Source: Thermostichus vulcanus str. 'Rupite'
GTDB taxonomy: Bacteria; Cyanobacteriota; Cyanobacteriia; Thermostichales; Thermostichaceae
NCBI RefSeq assembly: GCF_022848905.1
Contig: NZ_JAFIRA010000011.1
Coordinates: 31,846-77,693 of the forward strand
Reading direction: 5' to 3'
DNA: 45,848 nt
The position numbers and the translations under genes are program-made. A model generated the notes under the pieces. It searched no databases. It was not told where the DNA came from and worked only from the letters and a program-made list of their open reading frames with translations. This document shows, piece after piece, positions 37,151 to 45,403 of this stretch (the stretch's first letter is position 1; the number at the start of each line of letters is the position of its first letter).

Positions 37151-37226
37151 TGACATACTCCCGACTCCAACTGCTTAGGCGGCTATTGCTAGGCAACGCT
37201 AAGCGACCAAAGGGGGCTTCTCCTCC
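37151..37226 (-). mobile_element. Solo relic of an IS200/IS605-type right end upstream of ureA
   Basis: TGACATACTCCCGAC at 37151-37165 and GGGGGCTTCTCCTCC at 37212-37226 match in order and spacing the two borders of the right end next to tnpB at 43833-43899 (TGACATCCTCCCGAC and GGGGTTCCTCC). Between them is GGCTATTGCTAGGCAACGCT, which forms a TTGC/GCAA hairpin. It is comparable with the TTGCTACGCA insert in the other copy. No transposase gene remains. The 340-bp gap 37081-37420 otherwise holds a degenerate hairpin unit (GGTGCGGAGCATT near 37273) and the ureA leader. Confidence 0.5.
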
Positions 37227-37420
37227 AAGATGGCCTCAGATTTTATGGTGCCCTGCACAACCTTCACCTCAGGGGTGCGGAGCATTAAAGGGCTGTCGTT
37301 TGTGTCTGTGCATGTCTGTGGGGCGATAGGAGATGGGCTTTACGAAGCTTGCGGTAAAGGGGTAAAAGTTAAGTCAGTCCTCACGTTCGCTGTGTTGTTG
37401 GCTCCCTTGAGGTAGACCCT

Positions 37421-37723
37421 ATGCACTTATCGCCCCAGGAGAAAGACAAGCTGCTGGTTTACTTGGCTGCTCAATTGGCTCAGGATCGGCGGCAGCGGGG
37501 CCTCAAGCTTAATTACCCAGAGGCAGTGGCCTTTTTGAGTGCGGCAGTGCTAGAGGGTGCCCGAGAAGGCAAGACGGTGGCCCAACTGATGAGCGAAGGA
37601 TTGACCTGGTTAAGCCGGGAGGATGTGATGGCTGGGATCCCAGAGATGATCCCCGAAATTCAGGTGGAGGCCACCTTCCCCGATGGCACTAAGTTGGTGA
37701 CACTGCACCACCCCATTCGCTAA
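37421..37723 (+). CDS. ureA: Urease subunit gamma
   Basis: The 100-residue protein is a complete urease gamma subunit: [53 protein letters not shown], and the terminal [14 protein letters not shown]. With UreB and UreC it forms the cytoplasmic nickel enzyme that splits urea to ammonia and carbon dioxide. ureB follows 58 bp downstream; the catalytic ureC is absent from the window. Confidence 0.97.
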   Translation: MHLSPQEKDKLLVYLAAQLAQDRRQRGLKLNYPEAVAFLSAAVLEGAREGKTVAQLMSEGLTWLSREDVMAGIPEMIPEIQVEATFPDGTKLVTLHHPIR

Positions 37724-37781
37724 GTCGGTTGGGATCCCTGAGTTTAGACCTTAACGATTGAGACGGTTGGAGACTGCCCGC

Positions 37782-38195
37782 ATGGCCCTGACTCGCAAAT
37801 CGAAAATCAAGCCCAGTGCTGAAGCTGAAGCCGGTTTGGTACCGGGGGAGCTATTACTGGCGGAGGAACCCATCCAAGCCAATGTGGGGCGGGCTACCGT
37901 CACCCTGCAAGTGACCAACCAGGGGGATCGCCCTATCCAAGTGGGATCCCATTTTCACTTTTTCGAGGTGAACCGAGCTTTGGTGTTTGATCGGGCTGCC
38001 AGTTTTGGTATGCGCTTGAATATCCCTTCAGGGAATGCAGTACGTTTCGAGCCGGGGCAAACCCATCAGGTGACTTTGGTGGCGCTGGGGGGCAAAGGAT
38101 TGGTGCATGGATTCAACAACCTGACAGAGGGCAGTGTTCGCTCAGGCACCCAAAAACGGCTGTCATTGGCGCGATTGCAGGAGTGGATGGGTTAA
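37782..38195 (+). CDS. ureB: Urease subunit beta
   Basis: The 137-residue protein (ATG 37782) has the urease beta core: [51 protein letters not shown], and AVRFEPG. It has a 27-residue N-terminal extension, rich in Lys and Glu/Ala, ahead of the usual start; an in-frame TTG at 37758 would add eight more residues. It follows ureA but is not followed by ureC. The next gene is an unrelated small membrane protein. Confidence 0.96.
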   Translation: MALTRKSKIKPSAEAEAGLVPGELLLAEEPIQANVGRATVTLQVTNQGDRPIQVGSHFHFFEVNRALVFDRAASFGMRLNIPSGNAVRFEPGQTHQVTLVALGGKGLVHGFNNLTEGSVRSGTQKRLSLARLQEWMG

Positions 38196-38330
38196 AAGGC
38201 AATTGGGGCAGGGTTAACCCCTCCTCAACTGTGCAGGTTTGAGCATCTGAACCGAGGCTCAGTCACATCCTATTCCCAGCCCAGATCCGTAACAGTAGTG
38301 CTATCCCTTCTTCCTCTAGGAGCCAGCACG

Positions 38331-38567
38331 ATGTCGGAGCGCGAAACAGTTTTGTGGATGTGGGTGCAAGGTTTAGGGTTAAATTTATCCGGTCTGGCTT
38401 TGTTGGCGGCAACAGGTACCGTCTTTGGGCCGGTGGGCTGGACGGGAACGGGGGTAGCGATCATGTTGAAGCTGATCGGGGATGGACAACTGATCCGAGG
38501 CTACTGGCTCTGGCAAAGCCAACAGCAACAACTGGGATCCCCCTCTGAGCAGGCACCAGTTACTTGA
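38331..38567 (+). CDS. Small hypothetical membrane protein
   Basis: The 78-residue protein starts at ATG 38331 (an in-frame GTG at 38298 is less likely). It has one or two hydrophobic segments (about 8-48: VQGLGLNLSGLALLAATGTV and GWTGTGVAIML) and a Gln-rich tail. It is not recognised. It lies 135 bp after ureB and is convergent with mutS2; no relation to urease is evident. Confidence 0.6.
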   Translation: MSERETVLWMWVQGLGLNLSGLALLAATGTVFGPVGWTGTGVAIMLKLIGDGQLIRGYWLWQSQQQQLGSPSEQAPVT

Positions 38568-38607
38568 GTCAGTTGCGGAGCGCGTACAAAAGGTAGCCAA
38601 TAGAGAT

Positions 38608-41001
38608 TCACCGTAACTGCGCTACCGTCACCCCCGTGCCTCCATCCTGGCTCTCAGCAGCCTCAAAGCTCTGTACCCGCGGATGCTCCCGCAAATAGGC
38701 TTGTACCCCGGCGCGAAGGCGACCGGTGCCATGACCGTGAATGATCCAGACGGGGCCAGGAGGAGCTTGGGCGAAGTGTTGCTCTAGGAGGATCTCGGCA
38801 TCGGCAATGGTTTTTCCCCGCAGATCGAGGGTATTTTGGCGGGTGCGAAGGTTAAGGGGCGCTGGGGCAGAGGGGGCTGGGGGGGGTGCTTTGGGCCGTT
38901 GGCGCTGCTTGGCCTGATGCTCGTCGATGGGATCCAGGTGTCCACGAGGCACCGTAAATTTCAGAATGCCGCTGCGCACCACAAACACATCTTCTTCAAC
39001 GGCGATCACCTCTCCGGTGTGGCCCAGACCCCGCAAGCGCACCCGGTCCCCAATTTCCGGCACAAATTCCGTTTCCACCGGTGCAGGAGGAGGGGAATAG
39101 CGTTCCTGAATTTCATCCAGCTTGGCGGTGATTTGCTGGGGGGCATCCCCCTGCTGTAGCTTGCGGATGGCGGCAGCCACTTCTTCTCGGGCAGCGGCCA
39201 AAAGGGCTTGGATCCCCTGGGTTTGTTTTTGCTCAAGCTGGGCTTCTCGTTCCGCCATCTGGCGGCTGCGCTGTTGCATCTGCCGTTGCAAGGCTTCTAG
39301 CTCTCGGTGCAGGGATCCCACTGCGGCGGCGCGGGCTTCCAAGTCCGCTCGTTGTTCTTCCAGCCCCGCGATCACCACATCCACTTGGCTTTCCCCCTGC
39401 AACCGTTGCTTGGCCCGTTCCAGAATCTCCGCATCCAGGTGCAGCCGTTGGGCAATGGTCAGGGCATTGGAACGGCCTGGGATCCCCCACAACAGACGAT
39501 AGGTGGGGGCCAGCGTCGCCTCATCAAACTCCACCGAGGCATTTTCAAAGCCGGGATGCTGGTATTTCAGAGCCTTCAGCTCCCCGTAGTGGGTGGTGGC
39601 CAAGGTGAGCTGGGCATGTTCCGAGAGGAATTCCAGCAGTCCCGCGGCCAGGGCAGCACCCTCCGTGGGATCCGTCCCGGCACCGACTTCATCTAGCAAA
39701 ATGAGGACGGATTGTGAGGTGGAGCGCAGAGCCTGCACCATGCGGCTGATGCGGCGAATATGTCCGGAAAAGGTGGAGAGGCTTTGCTGCAAAGATTGTT
39801 CATCGCCAATATCGGCATAGACCTCATCGAACCAAGGAAGCTGGGGTGGATCCTGAGCCGGTAAAAAGATCCCTGCCTTGGCCATGAGGGTAAGGAGGCC
39901 TAGCGTTTTTAGGGCAACGGTTTTGCCACCGGTGTTGGGACCTGTGATAACAACAGCGCGAATGTTCTCCGCTAGGGTGAAATCAATCGGGATCACCCCA
40001 GACTCGTTGCCTTCTAAGCGGCTTTGCCAAAGAAGCAACGGATGTCTGACTTGGCGCAATCGCAATCCTGCTGAGACAAATTGCGGACGATTTCCCTCCA
40101 ACCACAGGCTGTAGCGGCCACGGGCTAAAGCCACGTCTAGCCCTACCATTAAGGCCTGTAGCTGCTCCAAATCCGGTGCGACGGATCCCACCTGAGCCGA
40201 AAGGGCTGCTAGGATGCGTTCTTCTTCCGCCTGAGTTTGGGCTTGGGTTTGCCGCAGGCGGTTGCCCAATTCCACAACAGCATAGGGTTCTACGTACAGG
40301 GTGGCGCCACTGGCGGAGCTATCGTGAACGATGCCTTGGATGACATCGCGGTGGCTGGCTTTCACCATCAAGACAAATCGCCCCTGCCGCTGGCTAATCA
40401 GAGTATCCTGCAGCGCTTGCGGGTATTGATTCATCAGTTGGTGCAACCGTTCTTGAATGTGGCTGCGTTGCTGACGTTGCTGGCGGCGCAAATCGGCAAG
40501 GGTGGGGCTGGCGCTATCTCGCACCTCACCGTGATCTTCTAAGCAGCGAAAGATTTCCTGTTCCAGCTCAGGATAGGTACGCAGCGGGCTTATCCATTCC
40601 TGCAGACGGGGTAGGCGGGTATCAGCATCAATGAGGCGACGGATGCGGCGGGCTGTCCCCAAAGTGGTAGCAATTTGGATCAGCTCTTCCCCGGATAGGA
40701 TCCCCCCCCGTTCGGCGCGTTCCAGAGCTGCTAGAAGATCGTGAATGCCCTCCAGAGAAAGCCCCCCCGGCTGGCTTTGCTCCAAACGAATGGCTTCCTC
40801 TGTTTGATCCAGGTGTTCTCTACTGCGGTCTTGACTCAGCCAGGGATCCAGTTCTAAACAGGCGCGGCGGCCCAAGGAGGTGGCGGCAAAGGTGGCTAAA
40901 TGTTGACAAAGACGGGGCCACTCCAACAGTTCCAGGGTTTCCTGCCGGAGGGAGGGATCCGGCCCAACCAGGGGAGGGTGCAAGGTGGGGGCGGTTGGCA
41001 T
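38608..41001 (-). CDS. mutS2: Endonuclease MutS2
   Basis: The 797-residue protein has the MutS2 layout: helical core domains (1-300), ABC-type ATPase with Walker A GPNTGGKT near 345-352 and Walker B LILLDEVGAGTDP, a long coiled coil (about 515-625; LEEQRADLEARAAAVG onward), and a C-terminal Smr nuclease domain (about 720-797; LDLRGKTIADAE and IIHGHGTGRLR). MutS2 lacks the mismatch-recognition domain of MutS. It acts on branched DNA or stalled ribosomes rather than classical mismatch repair. Its ATG at 41001 overlaps the stop of a 56-codon gene upstream (TAATG), so the two are probably translationally coupled. Confidence 0.96.
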   Translation of the reverse strand: MPTAPTLHPPLVGPDPSLRQETLELLEWPRLCQHLATFAATSLGRRACLELDPWLSQDRSREHLDQTEEAIRLEQSQPGGLSLEGIHDLLAALERAERGGILSGEELIQIATTLGTARRIRRLIDADTRLPRLQEWISPLRTYPELEQEIFRCLEDHGEVRDSASPTLADLRRQQRQQRSHIQERLHQLMNQYPQALQDTLISQRQGRFVLMVKASHRDVIQGIVHDSSASGATLYVEPYAVVELGNRLRQTQAQTQAEEERILAALSAQVGSVAPDLEQLQALMVGLDVALARGRYSLWLEGNRPQFVSAGLRLRQVRHPLLLWQSRLEGNESGVIPIDFTLAENIRAVVITGPNTGGKTVALKTLGLLTLMAKAGIFLPAQDPPQLPWFDEVYADIGDEQSLQQSLSTFSGHIRRISRMVQALRSTSQSVLILLDEVGAGTDPTEGAALAAGLLEFLSEHAQLTLATTHYGELKALKYQHPGFENASVEFDEATLAPTYRLLWGIPGRSNALTIAQRLHLDAEILERAKQRLQGESQVDVVIAGLEEQRADLEARAAAVGSLHRELEALQRQMQQRSRQMAEREAQLEQKQTQGIQALLAAAREEVAAAIRKLQQGDAPQQITAKLDEIQERYSPPPAPVETEFVPEIGDRVRLRGLGHTGEVIAVEEDVFVVRSGILKFTVPRGHLDPIDEHQAKQRQRPKAPPPAPSAPAPLNLRTRQNTLDLRGKTIADAEILLEQHFAQAPPGPVWIIHGHGTGRLRAGVQAYLREHPRVQSFEAAESQDGGTGVTVAQLR

Positions 41002-41171
41002 TAACGGCTACGGGAAGAATACAACCGCAGTTGCTCGAGTTCTCGTAAAAACTGCTTCTGGTAGTTCAGGAAGGCGGTATGCCACTCGCGGAAGCGGCGT
41101 TCGCCATCGCGCACCAGCATTTGCCGGTATTGTTCGGAGTTAAGGCGAGGTTGGGAAGAAGACAGGCTCAT
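41001..41171 (-). CDS. Small hypothetical protein translationally coupled to MutS2
   Basis: A 56-residue reading frame begins at ATG 41171 and ends at the TAA at 41003-41001, which shares its last base with the mutS2 ATG. The product is hydrophilic and predicted helical, rich in Arg, Gln and aromatic residues (SEQYRQMLVRDGERRFREW, then HTAFLNYQKQFLRELEQLRL). The codon use and the one-base overlap with mutS2 support a real gene. No homologue is recognised. It could be a small partner of MutS2. Confidence 0.6.
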   Translation of the reverse strand: MSLSSSQPRLNSEQYRQMLVRDGERRFREWHTAFLNYQKQFLRELEQLRLYSSRSR

Positions 41172-41283
41172 GGAAGCGCTCTGAATCTGCTCTGAATCTA
41201 TTGTGGCAGCCTGTGGCCGGCTCTTGAACGGGATCCATTCCGAGGGTTGGGATTGGTTGGGGCTAGGGTTGCCACTTCCCGTC

Positions 41284-41811
41284 TTACTCAGACTCTTCTA
41301 CCATCAGCACATGGGTGGGGATCCCAGCAGGCAGCGCTTTACAACCGGGCAAAAAGGCGAGTTCGATCAAGAAGGCGAACCCCCCCACTTCAGCACCCGT
41401 TTGGGCCACCAATTCAGCGGTAGCAGCTGCCGTTCCCCCTGTGGCAATTAAATCATCCACAATCAACACCCGTTCTCCGGGCCGCAGGGCGTGGGCACGC
41501 AGTTGCAATTCATCCTCACCATATTCCAGGCTGTAGCGTTGGCTAAGAACCGGCGGGGGAAGTTTACCGGGTTTGCGGACAGGGACAAACCCCAGGCCCA
41601 AATGCTGAGCCAAAGCAGCGCCCAAAATAAATCCGCGCGACTCGATACCGACAATGTAGTCGAGGGATCCCATGCCGGTGGTGCCAGCAGCCAATTGTTC
41701 AATGGCCACCCGAAATCCAGTAGGATCTTGTAACAGGGGGGTCATATCCCGGAAGAGGATCCCAGGTTTGGGGAAATCGGGCACCAAGCGAATTAGGGAT
41801 CTCAGCTCCAT
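41284..41811 (-). CDS. apt: Adenine phosphoribosyltransferase
   Basis: The 175-residue protein matches Apt: [42 protein letters not shown], and the PRPP-binding motif [14 protein letters not shown]. It salvages adenine to AMP in the cytoplasm. ATG 41811 is preferred over the in-frame start at 41886 because GGAGGAG lies about 7 bases upstream and the protein then begins at the usual point. Confidence 0.96.
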   Translation of the reverse strand: MELRSLIRLVPDFPKPGILFRDMTPLLQDPTGFRVAIEQLAAGTTGMGSLDYIVGIESRGFILGAALAQHLGLGFVPVRKPGKLPPPVLSQRYSLEYGEDELQLRAHALRPGERVLIVDDLIATGGTAAATAELVAQTGAEVGGFAFLIELAFLPGCKALPAGIPTHVLMVEESE

Positions 41812-42020
41812 CCTGTTCTCCTCCCGGCCACGCTGCCCGCTGAAAGGGCGTTCCAAGCAACCCATCATACCTGCTCCTCTTGGCAATGACGGCTCAGGGC
41901 CTCAACATCACCGGGATCCCTTGGCAATTTCCGAGCCTAGGTGGGAGATTCTTTATAATTGGCAAGGCTGGGGGGCTATGGCTTACCTGGTCGTCCTTTT
42001 CCTGACCTCGGAGACTTCCC

Positions 42021-42458
42021 ATGCGCTATTACATGGCCATTGACTCCAATCCTCTAGCCAGTTTGCCGCTTTCCTTGTTTGGGGTGAGTGGCGAATCGGC
42101 CTATGTCGATCTGCTCCAAGACAAGTTAATCGTGCGGGCGGGCAGCCTGTTCAGCGAAACCTTCTCCCTCAGTGAATTGGGACAGGGGGAGCGGTTTCCC
42201 TGGCCTTGGTACTACGGAGTGGGGGTACGCACCGATTTCCAGGGGATGGTTGGCCCCGTCACCAGCACACAGGGGGTGGTGGCCATTCCGCTGTTGGAGG
42301 AAAAACCGCTGTTCATCCCCTTGTTGGGGCCCGTGGGGCTACAATTGCCCTGCAAAAAGATCGTCTTTAGCCTCAAGGATCCGGATACGTTCTTGACGAA
42401 TTTTAATCAGGGTCGTCCTGACGTGAATGGTGGCCCGAAGAATGTGGTGATCGAGTAG
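42021..42458 (+). CDS. Conserved hypothetical protein
   Basis: The 145-residue soluble protein is not recognised. It has alternating hydrophobic strands (AYVDLLQDKLIVRAG; FSETFSLSEL; VGVRTDFQGMVGPV) that suggest a small beta-rich fold similar to a PH-like barrel, but this is only an impression. ATG 42021 lies 62 bases after a TATAAT at 41954-41959, a possible -10 box without a clear -35. A hairpin terminator follows at 42502. Confidence 0.65.
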   Translation: MRYYMAIDSNPLASLPLSLFGVSGESAYVDLLQDKLIVRAGSLFSETFSLSELGQGERFPWPWYYGVGVRTDFQGMVGPVTSTQGVVAIPLLEEKPLFIPLLGPVGLQLPCKKIVFSLKDPDTFLTNFNQGRPDVNGGPKNVVIE

Positions 42459-42501
42459 GGAATTCGGGATCCCCCTCTTGGTGTTCTGGATCCCGTAAAA
42501 C

Positions 42502-42541
42502 AACAAAAAGCCCCCAGCCAAATCGGTTAGGGGTTCTTGTT
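42502..42541. terminator. Bidirectional hairpin terminator
   Basis: AACAAAAAGCCCC at 42502-42514 pairs, with two mismatches, with GGGGTTCTTGTT at 42530-42541. A-rich bases flank the left and T-rich bases the right. It could stop the + strand gene at 42021-42458 and the minus-strand tRNA. Confidence 0.6.
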
Positions 42542-42561
42542 CAGTAACCATTGACTGGATA

Positions 42562-42635
<74 letters not shown>

Positions 42636-42672
42636 TTGCTTTGACCAGCCACGCTAGCCTAGCCTTTTCTGG

Positions 42673-43659
42673 TCAGATCTGGCAACTGAGCAAATTTTCT
42701 CGACGGGTCTGGATCAGTTGGGCAGTGATGCTGATGGCAATTTCGGCGGGGGTTTCGGCGTGGATTTCCAGGCCAATCGGGGCGTAGAGGGGGGCAAAGG
42801 CATTCTCAGGGATCCCTTCCTGGGCCAGGGTTTGCAGCACCGTTTTCACCCGTTTGCGGCTGCCGATCATCCCCAAGTAGCGGTAGGACAGCTTGGCTTG
42901 ATGAAGGGTACGCAAAATTTGACAATCGAGGCTATAGCCGCGGGTGAGGAGAGCAATGTAAAGATCCGCAAGACAACTGAGGTCTGGGATCAGGTCTGAG
43001 AAGGGCTGTGGGCACAGCCGCTGGGCGGTAGGGAAACGCTCTGGAGTGAGGTATTCTGGGCGGTCATCTTGAATCCAAATGCGAAACCCAGCCCAATGGG
43101 CGATTTGGGCCAACGGGATCCCACAGTGGCCGGCTCCAACGATCAACAGGGTGGGAGAAGGGAGGAGGGGATCCACAAAGGACTCGCAGGTCGCGTCAGC
43201 GGTGCGGAGCACTTTGAGCTGAGGGCTGGAGAGGGACTGAAACTCCGAACTGAGATAGGGAAATCGCTGGGGATCCAGGGGAGTAATCAATTGCGTGCCT
43301 CCCCCTGTGGCCAAGGCTTGCTGAATTTGGGTGACCCGTGCTTGGGCCAAGGATCCCTGCCACCGTTGCAGCCAAAGATTCATTCGCCCACCACACACCC
43401 CCAGGGGAGAGTCCCTCAGGTCGATGGAGACTTCCACCCCGGCTGGATCGGTTGCCTGCAAAAGGATCTGCGCCTCAGCAATCACCTTGGCTTCTCCGGC
43501 CCCGCCCCCAATAGTGCCCAGCAGACGGCCATCGGATCCCAGCGCCAGTTTTGCCCCCACCTGCCGTGGCACAGATCCCTGAGTGCGGATCACAGTAGCC
43601 ACCACTACCGGGCCGAGGGAGATCATCTCCGCCAGTTCTCGGTAAAATGCCTCTTCCAC
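42673..43659 (-). CDS. XdhC/CoxF family protein
   Basis: The 328-residue protein has an N-terminal XdhC_CoxI domain (VVVATVIRTQGSVPRQVGAK; IGGGAGEAKVI; SPLGVCGGRM) and a C-terminal Rossmann domain (LLIVGAGHCGIPLAQIA; YLGMIGSRKR). XdhC proteins insert or sulfurate molybdenum cofactor for xanthine dehydrogenase-type enzymes at the cytoplasm. No such enzyme is encoded nearby. The start is GTG 43659, which restores the conserved beginning, with no good Shine-Dalgarno. A hairpin-repeat unit (43191-43213) lies in frame in the linker between the domains. Confidence 0.88.
   Translation of the reverse strand: MEEAFYRELAEMISLGPVVVATVIRTQGSVPRQVGAKLALGSDGRLLGTIGGGAGEAKVIAEAQILLQATDPAGVEVSIDLRDSPLGVCGGRMNLWLQRWQGSLAQARVTQIQQALATGGGTQLITPLDPQRFPYLSSEFQSLSSPQLKVLRTADATCESFVDPLLPSPTLLIVGAGHCGIPLAQIAHWAGFRIWIQDDRPEYLTPERFPTAQRLCPQPFSDLIPDLSCLADLYIALLTRGYSLDCQILRTLHQAKLSYRYLGMIGSRKRVKTVLQTLAQEGIPENAFAPLYAPIGLEIHAETPAEIAISITAQLIQTRRENLLSCQI
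43191..43213 (-). repeat. Single hairpin-repeat unit inside the XdhC gene
   Basis: On the minus strand the sequence contains GTGCTCCGCACCGCTGACGC, which matches the left-edge array unit except one base. The stem GTGC/GCAC with TCC loop is intact. It encodes LRTAD in the linker between the two domains and keeps the frame. Confidence 0.65.
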
Positions 43660-43832
43660 GCGGTTGATTTGGTTAACTACAACTTTCCCTGCTACAGCAA
43701 TCTTGTCTGATTCGCAAGAATCTATCTGCCTGCTAGCCCTGTCGGTTGCTTGAAACTCCTCAATCTTTCAGCAAGGCTACGGGATGCCTGTCCAACCATT
43801 GAGGGGATCCCCTACTCCAAACCCTCACGCTC

Positions 43833-43903
43833 TGACATCCTCCCGACGCTGTAGCTTGCTTCCCCCAGGGTTGCTACGCATACAGCACGGGGTTCCTCCT
43901 TCA
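43833..43903 (-). ncRNA. Right-end RNA scaffold of the tnpB element (omega/reRNA-like)
   Basis: Immediately after the tnpB stop, the minus strand holds a hairpin: CCCCGTGCTGTA pairs with TACAGCGTCGGG, then AGGATGTCA marks the probable element end near 43833. In active IS200/IS605 elements this end is transcribed as the guide RNA scaffold for TnpB and is followed by the guide. Here the loop is interrupted by GGTTGCTACGCA-type repeat sequence. Whether it is still transcribed is unknown. Confidence 0.45.
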
Positions 43904-43927
43904 ACCAGCCGACTTGTCCAAATCAAT

Positions 43928-43954
43928 GACCCTACGGGTCGTGCGGAGCACGAT
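43928..43954 (+). repeat. 27-bp double-hairpin insert D in tnpB (reverse orientation)
   Basis: Stems GACCC/GGGTC around TAC and GTGC/GCAC around GGA, flanked by AT on both sides. It is inverted relative to copies A-C. Removing it joins QAI to DLDKSAG at the tnpB C-terminus. Confidence 0.85.
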
Positions 43955-44258
43955 TGCTTGACTTGGATAGTGGTCGTTCTGTCCAGAGGCGTTAATTCCG
44001 GTGTGCCCCACCGTACTCAATCCAGCCAATCTCAATCCCTTCTCCAGGATGTTCCATGCTGCATTCTCATCTCGGCATCGCACAGAGCCACAGTGAGGAC
44101 AGATATGAGTGCGGGTACTCAGAGTTTTCTGAACTGGCTGCTTGCAATCAAAGCAATCAACTGTAGTGTTCTGGGCTGGAACAGGTTGCTGCACTTTGCC
44201 AAAGATCCGGGCATAGTATTTCACCCAATCAACGAACAAACTCCAGGCTGCATCGCTG

Positions 44259-44285
44259 ATCGTGCTCCGCACGGCGCGGAGCGCC
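44259..44285 (-). repeat. 27-bp double-hairpin insert C in tnpB
   Basis: Stems GTGC/GCAC around TCC and GGCGC/GCGCC around GGA (as read on the + strand), flanked by AT. Removing 27 bases restores AKS-ISDAAW in the protein. Confidence 0.85.
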
Positions 44286-44945
44286 ATGGACTTCGCCAAA
44301 CGAGAATTACGAACCATGTTCCGCACCTGCAAATTCTCATAGGCAATGAAGTCGTTAGACATCACCAACGCACGGGCTGGTTTCACAGCCCAGTCTTTAC
44401 GCTGCCGACTCACTTTCAGGTGTTGCCGTCCCAGACGATTTGTTGCTTTCTTGCGATTTTGGGATCCCTTTTACTTTTTGGAAACTCGCCGCTGCAACCG
44501 TTTCAGTTTGCGCTCCGACTTCCTCAAAAATCTGGGGTTTTCTACCTCAGTGCCATCGGTTGCCTTGTAGAAATACTTCAACCCCAGGTCAATGCCAACG
44601 GCTTTGCCTGTGGGTGGAATCGTTTCCTGTCGGTCAACCGCAATGCAAAACTGAGCGTAGTAGCCATCCGCTTTGCGCACAACCCGAACCCGCTTAATCT
44701 GGGAAATCGGGTAGAAATGCAAGTCCCTGGCTCCTACCAGCAAAAAGGTTCCGGCCTTGAAACCATCGGTGAAGGTAAGATGCTTCCGGTCTTCAGAGAG
44801 CTTCCACCCAGAGGTTTTGTATTCCACCGAGCGGCAATTCTTCTTGAACCTGGGGAAGCCCTTCTTTCCGGGCTTCTTAGCTTTGCAATTGTCGTAGAAC
44901 CGTTTGATAGCAGACCAGGCACGCTCCGCGCTAGCCTGTCTTGCC

Positions 44946-44972
44946 ATCGTGCTCCGCACGACCCGGAGGGTC
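44946..44972 (-). repeat. 27-bp double-hairpin insert B in tnpB
   Basis: Stems GTGC/GCAC around TCC and GACCC/GGGTC around GGA (+ strand), flanked by ATC on both sides. Removing it restores KLNSM-ARQAS in the protein. Confidence 0.85.
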
Positions 44973-45116
44973 ATCGAATTAAGCTTGCCTGCCCATTCAA
45001 ATTCCTTGGCCAATACAGCACAGAGCTTGGAGAGGTCGTACTGTCCTAACCCCTTTGTTGTCCATCCAGTAGCGCACACATTTGTTGCGAATGAACTGAG
45101 CAGTTCTAATCGCTTC

Positions 45117-45143
45117 ATCGTCCTCCGGACGGCGCGGAGCGCC
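45117..45143 (-). repeat. 27-bp double-hairpin insert A in tnpB
   Basis: Stems GTCC/GGAC around TCC and GGCGC/GCGCC around GGA (+ strand), flanked by ATC on both sides. Removing it restores ALID-EAIRTAQF in the protein. Confidence 0.85.
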
Positions 45144-45403
45144 ATCAATCAGCGCGAACTGAGTGGGATTACCTCTGAGCTTGGTTTCTAGAACAATCAT
45201 GAGAGGCAAAACTCAAGCCTTATAAAGATATTTTGCCATAAACAGAAGAGCAAATGTATGCAAAAAGGTCTGTTTTGTCGAACAGATTGTTGGCAAACTC
45301 ACCGGGGTTGACCGGATTCGTTTGCCGCGACTTTCATCTCGACGCTGACCCTAGTGGGTACAGCGCGAGCCTTCCCGTCTAGCAAGGTAAGGATTTTCTA
45401 GGA

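Larger units (their letters stand above)
43901..45200 (-). pseudogene. IS200/IS605-family tnpB, disabled by a frameshift and a stop codon and carrying four 27-bp inserts
   Basis: The gene starts at ATG 45200 (MIVLETKLRG). A one-base insertion near 45048 shifts the frame after WMDNKGV. The rest continues in the second frame as GQYDLSKLCAVLAKEF. An in-frame TAA at 44473-44471 follows VSKK, and the same frame then resumes (NRLGRQHLKVSRQRKDWA). The RuvC acidic residues survive: Asp in AVGIDLGLKYF, Glu in IAYENLQV, Asp in CRDENAAWN. The zinc-binding CxxC pair is present too (CFDCK, CPHCG). Four 27-bp hairpin elements are inserted in frame. TnpB is an RNA-guided nuclease; no tnpA is present. The stop is at 43901. 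Confidence 0.9.

Noticed and set aside
44918-44935. GCTCCGC in tnpB as a further hairpin insert
   Set aside because: The codons encode ASAERAW, a conserved TnpB segment, with no paired arms and no 27-bp gap.
43784-45049. 421-codon plus-strand frame across tnpB
   Set aside because: It is antisense to the tnpB pseudogene and has no family features.
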